Below are positions 1 to 4,522 of a stretch of DNA of 7,324 nucleotides, in pieces. The number at the start of each line of letters is the position of its first letter. Position 1 is the first letter of the stretch. The translations under genes and the position numbers were made by a program. Under the pieces are notes generated by a model. The model was not told the DNA's origin. It searched no databases and saw nothing but the letters and a program-made list of their open reading frames with translations. This DNA comes from Actinomycetota bacterium (GTDB lineage: Bacteria; Actinomycetota; Actinomycetes; Nanopelagicales; Nanopelagicaceae): assembly GCA_009704445.1 (NCBI GenBank), contig WLED01000054.1:1-7324 (forward strand), written 5' to 3'.

Positions 1-5
1 CTTAA

Positions 6-79
6 GGCCCGGTAGCGCAGTTGGTTAGCGCGCCGCCCTGTCACGGCGGAGGTCGCGGGTTCAAGTCCCGTCCGGGTCG
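6..79 (+). tRNA. tRNA-Asp (anticodon GTC)
   Basis: The cloverleaf can be folded by hand. A 7-bp acceptor stem pairs 6-12 with 72-78 and has one G-T pair. The anticodon stem is 33-37/45-49, around a loop at 38-44 with anticodon GTC at 40-42. The T stem is 55-59/67-71 around TTCAAGT. The discriminator base is G79, as expected for tRNA-Asp. The 3' CCA is not encoded, so it must be added by CCA-adding enzyme. The gene begins 5 bases into the window, so its promoter and any preceding tRNA lie outside. In many actinobacteria a tRNA-Glu gene precedes this Asp-Phe pair (from memory). Confidence 0.97.
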
Positions 80-95
80 CAAAGGTTTTGGTGTT

Positions 96-117
96 GTACG
101 CAAATTTATTTGTGTAC
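96..117 (+). other. Inverted repeat in the tRNA-Asp/tRNA-Phe spacer
   Basis: GTACGCAAA (96-104) pairs with TTTGTGTAC (109-117) across a 4-base TTTA loop. This gives 9 bp with one G-T wobble. No T-run follows, so it is not a standard terminator. It may be a folding or processing element in a tandem tRNA precursor, or an operator-like palindrome. The fold is seen directly; any role is inference. Confidence 0.5.
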
Positions 118-156
118 TGCGCGTACTCGTGGGCAACCATTAGCAAAATCTTTGTT

Positions 157-230
157 GGCTTGGTAGCTCAGTTGGTACGAGCGAACGACTGAAAATCGTT
201 AGGTCGCCGGTTCGATCCCGGCCCAAGCCA
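157..230 (+). tRNA. tRNA-Phe (anticodon GAA)
   Basis: The acceptor stem GGCTTGG (157-163) pairs perfectly with CCAAGCC (223-229), and the discriminator is A230. The D stem is 166-169/179-182. The anticodon stem is 184-188/196-200 around CTGAAAA, with anticodon GAA at 191-193. The T stem is 206-210/218-222 around TTCGATC. CCA is not encoded. It lies 77 bases after tRNA-Asp on the same strand. I see no convincing promoter between them, so the two are probably processed from one transcript that ends at the terminator at 276-309. Confidence 0.97.
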
Positions 231-275
231 CATAGTTTTTTATTGGAAGTAAGTTAGAAGTGAACTACCGAAATT

Positions 276-309
276 AAAAAGCCCCTCACGGTTGCGTGAA
301 GGGCTTTTT
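276..309. terminator. Bidirectional rho-independent terminator
   Basis: The stem is AAAAAGCCC (276-284) with GGGCTTTTT (301-309), continued by TCACG (286-290) with CGTGA (295-299). There is one C/A mismatch (285/300) and a GTTG tetraloop. On the + strand it ends in TTTTTCTTT; on the minus strand it ends in TTTTTAATTT. It therefore serves both the tRNA transcript from the left and the VOC gene, whose stop codon at 327-329 lies 17 bases to the right. Confidence 0.92.
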
Positions 310-326
310 CTTTAAACTTGATTTAG

Positions 327-977
327 TTAGTCAAGAACAACTACTCCAGTTGGAGTCTTTAGGTGAACAGAAACAATTCCATTTTCACCTTCATTTGCTG
401 ATGGGTCTGTCCATTCAATAGATGTCCCAGCAAGTCCTGCAAGGATTTCATCTTTAAACCAAGACTCTGCGAGTTGATCTTTATCTGCAATTGTTATCTT
501 TTCAATGGATGCAACTGCTTTTCCATCTTGTGAAGGGTGATCAGTTGTTAACCATTGAATAAAAAATGGTAGCTCGCGAAAATCAGCGATCTCAGTAACA
601 CCGATCTGCTTCCACTTTAGGTCACTTCCATCAGGACGTGTGCGGTGGCCTTCTACTGCTGGGCGACCAAACTTTTCTTCTACTTTTGAAATATCTTCCG
701 TGCTAAATACCCACGTTAACCAACCGCCACCGGCTTGAGCTTTTTTGCTAACAGCCTTACCCCAGGGTGTTTGTTCTGTTGATGGATGATCGAGTGGACA
801 CACAACTTCTATGTATTGACCGTTTTGAAGTGCCGCTGTGAAGTTGCGAGTACCAAAGCGTGGGTGAACACCGCCATCAACAAAGCTGCTGCCAAGACGT
901 GAACCTAGACGTTGCACGGTGTCGGCTAGTTGATCATGGGACGTTACATATGAGACATGGTCTAAGCGCATGGGCAA
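327..977 (-). CDS. VOC / glyoxalase-like domain protein, substrate unknown
   Basis: A 216-residue protein with two vicinal-oxygen-chelate-like modules, resembling the Glyoxalase_3 type of domain. Module 1 opens with LDHVSY (H7) and ends its metal-strand equivalent with YIEVV (E57), the usual first two metal ligands. A conserved-looking stretch HPRFGTRNF (38-46) lies between them, and LPFFIQW (136-142) precedes module 2. Module 2 starts near 156 (ASIEKITI) and ends GVVVLD; where the second His is expected there is K160, so the metal site looks half-complete. It is probably a soluble cytoplasmic protein; no signal peptide or membrane segment is seen. The start is TTG at 977, chosen because AGGG lies 6 bases upstream. 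ATG at 971, two codons in, is an alternative but would lie 12 bases from AGGG. The gene follows holB by 146 bp on the same strand and ends just before the shared terminator. The reaction cannot be told from sequence: VOC members include isomerases, dioxygenases and resistance proteins. Confidence 0.85.
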   Translation of the reverse strand: MPMRLDHVSYVTSHDQLADTVQRLGSRLGSSFVDGGVHPRFGTRNFTAALQNGQYIEVVCPLDHPSTEQTPWGKAVSKKAQAGGGWLTWVFSTEDISKVEEKFGRPAVEGHRTRPDGSDLKWKQIGVTEIADFRELPFFIQWLTTDHPSQDGKAVASIEKITIADKDQLAESWFKDEILAGLAGTSIEWTDPSANEGENGIVSVHLKTPTGVVVLD

Positions 978-986
978 ATCTTGCCC
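972..986 (-). promoter_or_regulatory. Hairpin over the VOC gene ribosome-binding site and TTG start
   Basis: A perfect 6-bp inverted repeat with a 3-base loop, GGGCAA-GAT-TTGCCC in the mRNA sense. It contains the GGG of the putative Shine-Dalgarno (984-987) and the TTG codon (975-977), and ends directly before the in-frame ATG at 969-971. In RNA it could hide the TTG start site. It could also be a chance palindrome or a protein-binding site. Confidence 0.4.
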
Positions 987-1065
987 TATGAATTGGGGTG
1001 CTAATTACCATCGGCCATTTTTTTGATGCGTGAAATCCAAGGAAATAATCTTTTTTTGGCTGGAA

Positions 1066-1085
1066 TTTGGCCGTTTTTGGCCAAA
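1066..1085. repeat. Inverted repeat downstream of holB
   Basis: TTTGGCC (1066-1072) and GGCCAAA (1079-1085) form a perfect 7-bp stem with a 6-base loop, 38 bases after the holB stop codon. In the holB mRNA sense no T-run follows (the next bases are A-rich), so it is not a typical intrinsic terminator. It may protect the 3' end of the transcript or bind a regulator. The 978-1123 gap otherwise holds two 7-base T tracts and no ORF or convincing promoter. Confidence 0.4.
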
Positions 1086-1123
1086 GCAATGGGTGCAAAC
1101 TGTCGGTGTACTTATTCCGCTTA

Positions 1124-2293
1124 CTAGCGGGCCAAGGTGCACATTAAAGCTTCAACAGTTAGCAACGGTGCCGCGTTGTGACCCAAATTAGTGCGGGCTT
1201 GCATGATTGCGCTGATTTTTTTAATTGTATTATGCGGTTTTGTTTTTTCAGCCAATGCAACAATCTCTGCTTCTAACTCTTTGTTTATCAAGGCATCATT
1301 AGCCCCTGCTTGCACCATCATGACATCACGATAAAAAGTTGCAATATCTAGTAGCGCTGCATCAAGACCGTCTCGAATCATTCGAGTTTGGCGCGCTTTT
1401 TGTTCTTTCTCCAATTCTTTGATGGCTTTGCTGCCACCAGTTGCCATTCCGCGGCCCGTTGTACCTTTACCGTATGCAAGAGAGAGATCATCGACTTCTT
1501 TTTCATTTCGCAGTTCTGCTGCACTCGTTGCTTGCTCCGTTGCTAGATCAACTAACGTTTGTGCAGCCGCAAATGCAGATGAAATACCTTGAAGCGTTGA
1601 TGGAAGTTTCATAATTGTATTGCGAGTGTTTCGAACCGATTCATTCTTTGCTAGATAGCGCGCACGGCCGATGTGGCCTTGCGAAACTCTTGCTGCAAAA
1701 TCTGCCATGTTGGGTGAAATACCGTCTCGAGTTTGTAGAACCTGTGCAACGGCTGCATTAGAAGGTGTGACAAGTTGCAAGTGACGACAACGGCTGCGAA
1801 TTGTTGGCAATACATCGTGCAAAGTTGGAGCACACAACAACCACACAGTTCTGTTGCCAGGTTCTTCGATAGCTTTAAGCAGCGCATTTGCAGCAGATTC
1901 TGTAAGGCGATCTGCATCTTCCATAACGACTACTCGCCAACCACCCATAGACGGCGCCCATGCAACGCGGGTCAGTAACTCTCTAATTTCATCGATTTTG
2001 ATTGATAAACCTTCGGTGCGAATGATCTCTACATCAGGATGTGAACCTGCTGCAGCCGACTTACATTCATTGCATGCGCCGCAGCTGTTGTTGGGGCAGA
2101 TGAGCCCTTGTGCAAATGCGATTGCAGCATTTGATCGGCCAGAACCAGGTGGGCCAGTAAAAACCCAGGCGTGCGTCATCTGATTGTTTGTCTGTGCAGT
2201 CGAATCTAGGTCTTGTGTGCGAGTTGCTTGTACTGCGTTCTGGAGAATTTCAATAACGTGTTCTTGTCCAACTAATTCTTGGTAGACGCTCAT
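1124..2293 (-). CDS. holB: DNA polymerase III clamp-loader subunit delta'
   Basis: A 389-residue AAA+ family protein, about the usual length for actinobacterial delta'. It opens with the VGQ motif (8-10). The Walker A region is GPPGSGRS (47-54), with R53 in place of the catalytic Lys. Four cysteines, C66, C71, C74 and C77, form the zinc module typical of DnaX/delta'. The Walker B-like segment is VVVMEDAD (121-128). LLKAIEEP (138-145) follows, then the SRC motif (167-169), whose R168 is the arginine finger acting on the neighbouring ATPase subunit. A charged linker at about 262-308 leads to the C-terminal collar domain. Its role is in the delta-DnaX-delta' complex that opens and loads the beta clamp; the altered Walker A fits the known lack of ATPase activity in delta'. 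ATG at 2293 overlaps the tmk stop codon as ATGA, so translation is probably coupled; no strong Shine-Dalgarno is visible. DnaX itself is excluded by the length, the missing tau region and the K-to-R change. Confidence 0.95.
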   Translation of the reverse strand: MSVYQELVGQEHVIEILQNAVQATRTQDLDSTAQTNNQMTHAWVFTGPPGSGRSNAAIAFAQGLICPNNSCGACNECKSAAAGSHPDVEIIRTEGLSIKIDEIRELLTRVAWAPSMGGWRVVVMEDADRLTESAANALLKAIEEPGNRTVWLLCAPTLHDVLPTIRSRCRHLQLVTPSNAAVAQVLQTRDGISPNMADFAARVSQGHIGRARYLAKNESVRNTRNTIMKLPSTLQGISSAFAAAQTLVDLATEQATSAAELRNEKEVDDLSLAYGKGTTGRGMATGGSKAIKELEKEQKARQTRMIRDGLDAALLDIATFYRDVMMVQAGANDALINKELEAEIVALAEKTKPHNTIKKISAIMQARTNLGHNAAPLLTVEALMCTLAR

Positions 2294-4488
2294 TTTTTAG
2301 CAGCTCTTTTTGATTTACTTGCTGCGGCTTTCGCTGATTGCGAACTCTTTTTTACTGCCTTGCTTGCACTTGCTCCGCTGTGCTTAACAGCTTTACTTGC
2401 GGCGCTGCCTGTATTTTTTACAGCCTTAGCTGTTGCGCGAATTGGTCGAAGCAACAGATTGCCTTTGTCTTCTCGTGCATTGCGTTTTAATCCAGCGATT
2501 TCGCTAACGCGAGCAATAATTTCTGCATGAGTGGCTTGAATAGATTGGTTGCCAGAAACAATTAAGTAGCGCTCTGGATCTAACGCTGCAATCTGTAAGA
2601 ATTCTTGACGTACTCGTTCGTGGAAATCAATCGGTTGAGATTCGAGTCGATCTTTACTCATTAATCGTCCAAGGCCAATTTCTGGTGCAAGATCAATAAT
2701 AATTGTGAGCGTTGGAAATAAAGATTCAGTTGCCCATCTAGAAATTCGCGCAACTTCACCTGGCTGTAAAACACGCCCCGCACCTTGATATGCAATAGAT
2801 GAATCAAAGTAGCGATCACTAATCACAACTTCGCCTCTTGCTAATGCTGGTCTAATCACACTGTAAACGTGGTGCGCGCGATCTGCTGCATAGAGCAAAG
2901 CCTCAGCGCGAGGGCTAATTTCTCCGGTTGAATGTGAAAGCAAAATCTTTCTAATCTCAATACCAAGATCTGTTCCTCCAGGCTCACGAGATAAGACAAC
3001 GCTTTCGCCTTCTTGCTCTAACCATTGCTTTAACAACTGTGACTGAGTTGATTTACCAATTCCTTCGCCACCTTCGAATGCAATAAAGATTCCCTTTGCA
3101 GGTGGGCCAGTAATGCTGCCTAGTTCGCCCTTGAGTGCATTGGAGATATCAGACCAGAGTGAAACATTTGGTCGATCCTTCATCTGTTTGTATGAGACAA
3201 ATCCAATTAAGGATGCGATAAGGCCTGCAATAAGAATTGTTACCGCCGCGCCGTTATATGAGAGCTCGGTATTTTGAAAGGTAAATGTGTGTTGACCGAC
3301 TGCTGCTGCAATCAATGGAGAGATCGCAAGAACTGCCACCAAAACCACGCGGATTAAGCTTTGAACGAAGGCAAAAGTACGACCACGAACATCATCTGTG
3401 ACCTCTAGGCCTAACATCGTAAAGCCTGTCACCCAACAGATTCCACTGAAGGCGCCAAGAATAATTACAACAAAAACTGCAATCACTAAGTTAGGAATCG
3501 CTGCCAAAACAACTAGTAGCGCGCCTGCAACCACAAGGGATGCGCCAAATAATCTACGGCGAGAAAACTGCGCAAAGACTTTTGGTCCAAATGCAATACC
3601 TGCTGCAAGACCAGTAAAGACTGCGCCAAAAAGAACACCATATGCCGCATCGCCGCCACCAAGATCACCTACAAATGTTCTAGCCAAACCAATCACTGCG
3701 CCCGCAGCAACAAATGCTCCAACCATTCCAACGATAAGGCCACGAATGATCTTGCTACCACTTACTGTTTTCCAACCTTCGTGAAGTGATTTGAGTAATC
3801 CAGTCTCTGCTGCATGTTTTGCAGCGGCACCCTTTGGTATTTCGCGAAGATTAAAAATTACAATCGCTGCAAAAAAGAAAGATAGCGCGTTTGCATAGAG
3901 TGCAAGATTTACTGCAGTTACATTGGTTGAGAATGTTGCATTAAAGGCTGATGTGAATAAAGACAGGAATGTAAAGAGAATCGCGGCAATAGGCGCCGTG
4001 CCATAGGCTGCCAAAAGTGAAACTTGATTAGCCGACTCTAACTTCTCACGAGGTACCAGGTTAGGAACAGATGCCTCTTTAGCTGGTGACCAAAAAAGCG
4101 TTAAACACTCAACCAATATCATTGCTGTGTAGAGCCAGAAATAATTATTAAATATTGGAATAGAAACATAGAGGGCGCCGCGCAAGATGTCGCAGTTGAC
4201 CATTAACTTACGGCGATCTAATTTGTCAGCGATTACTCCAGCGATAGGGCCAAGAAAGGCTGCAGGAAGTAAGCGCGCAATAAAAACACCTGCGATTGCA
4301 AAGTTAGCAGTTGCATAATCTCCACCAGAAAGCTGCTGAGCCATTGCAGTAGTTGCTAGTAATCCAAGCCAGTCTCCCAAAGAGGAGTAGAGCATTGAGT
4401 TCCAAAGTTTTCTAAATGGGCGAATAGCAAGTACTCCACGTGTTACATCCGGTGCTGGCGCAGCCGGGATCGGGAGTGTTTTTGGCAT
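2290..4488 (-). CDS. tmk: Bifunctional MFS transporter / dTMP kinase fusion
   Basis: A 732-residue fusion. Residues about 25-435 are a major facilitator with roughly 12 membrane segments. Its motif A is GVIADKLDRRK (84-94), and PAKEASVPNLVPREKLESAN (135-154) resembles the EntS/MFS_3 exporter group. A short linker (436-465) leads to a complete thymidylate kinase at about 466-668. That domain has the P-loop EGGEGIGKST (472-481), REPGG (501-505), DRY (558-560) with SSIAYQG (563-569), and a LID with R614 and DFHERVR (621-627). The P-loop lacks the type I arginine while the LID carries arginines, so the kinase is type II, like the E. coli enzyme. It phosphorylates dTMP to dTDP for dTTP synthesis and should sit on the cytoplasmic face of the membrane. 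Residues 681-732 are a Lys/Ala/Ser tail. The gene starts 23 bases after topA and overlaps holB by 4 bases. No Shine-Dalgarno precedes the ATG. Such fusions are known in actinobacteria; the transported substrate is unknown. Confidence 0.95.
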   Translation of the reverse strand: MPKTLPIPAAPAPDVTRGVLAIRPFRKLWNSMLYSSLGDWLGLLATTAMAQQLSGGDYATANFAIAGVFIARLLPAAFLGPIAGVIADKLDRRKLMVNCDILRGALYVSIPIFNNYFWLYTAMILVECLTLFWSPAKEASVPNLVPREKLESANQVSLLAAYGTAPIAAILFTFLSLFTSAFNATFSTNVTAVNLALYANALSFFFAAIVIFNLREIPKGAAAKHAAETGLLKSLHEGWKTVSGSKIIRGLIVGMVGAFVAAGAVIGLARTFVGDLGGGDAAYGVLFGAVFTGLAAGIAFGPKVFAQFSRRRLFGASLVVAGALLVVLAAIPNLVIAVFVVIILGAFSGICWVTGFTMLGLEVTDDVRGRTFAFVQSLIRVVLVAVLAISPLIAAAVGQHTFTFQNTELSYNGAAVTILIAGLIASLIGFVSYKQMKDRPNVSLWSDISNALKGELGSITGPPAKGIFIAFEGGEGIGKSTQSQLLKQWLEQEGESVVLSREPGGTDLGIEIRKILLSHSTGEISPRAEALLYAADRAHHVYSVIRPALARGEVVISDRYFDSSIAYQGAGRVLQPGEVARISRWATESLFPTLTIIIDLAPEIGLGRLMSKDRLESQPIDFHERVRQEFLQIAALDPERYLIVSGNQSIQATHAEIIARVSEIAGLKRNAREDKGNLLLRPIRATAKAVKNTGSAASKAVKHSGASASKAVKKSSQSAKAAASKSKRAAKK
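2329..2427 (-). repeat. Three 33-bp units encoding an 11-residue lysine-rich repeat
   Basis: KAVK occurs at residues 688-691, 699-702 and 710-713 of the tmk fusion, with an exact 11-residue spacing. The units read KAVKNTGSAAS, KAVKHSGASAS and KAVKKSSQSAK. Synonymous codons differ between units, so the protein pattern is better conserved than the DNA. The segment resembles histone H1-like tails and probably forms a basic, flexible or DNA-binding extension (inference). Confidence 0.8.
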
Positions 4489-4522
4489 AGAGCGAAGTCT
4501 ATCGGGTGAGGCTACTCGCTCT
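4489..4522 (-). promoter_or_regulatory. Intercistronic hairpin at the topA/tmk junction
   Basis: AGAGCGA and TCGCTCT (4516-4522 and 4489-4495 in the mRNA sense) form a perfect 7-bp stem. It encloses the topA stop codon and the whole spacer, and its last base directly precedes the tmk ATG at 4488. A weaker inner pairing (4509-4513 with 4496-4500, one mismatch in RNA) can extend it. No T-run follows in the mRNA sense, so it is not a terminator for the operon. It occupies the place where a Shine-Dalgarno would sit, and none is seen. A role in coupling or processing is inference. Confidence 0.5.

Noticed and set aside
110..156. Promoter for tRNA-Phe
   Set aside because: CAAAAT at 144-149 is placed like a -10 but has only a partial match, and no -35 lies at 16-18 bases. 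Co-transcription with tRNA-Asp is simpler.
1066..1085. Intrinsic terminator for holB
   Set aside because: The stem is good, but in the mRNA sense it is followed by AAATTCC and then an A-run rather than a T-run.
2279..2530. 83-residue + strand frame resembling a hydrophobic membrane protein
   Set aside because: It is antisense to the lysine-rich tmk tail and hydrophobic only because Lys codons reverse to Phe/Leu codons.
3398..3784. 128-residue + strand frame
   Set aside because: It lies wholly antisense to the MFS half of the fusion, which has a clear family match. Its Pro/Thr/Ala-rich composition is an artefact of the opposite strand.
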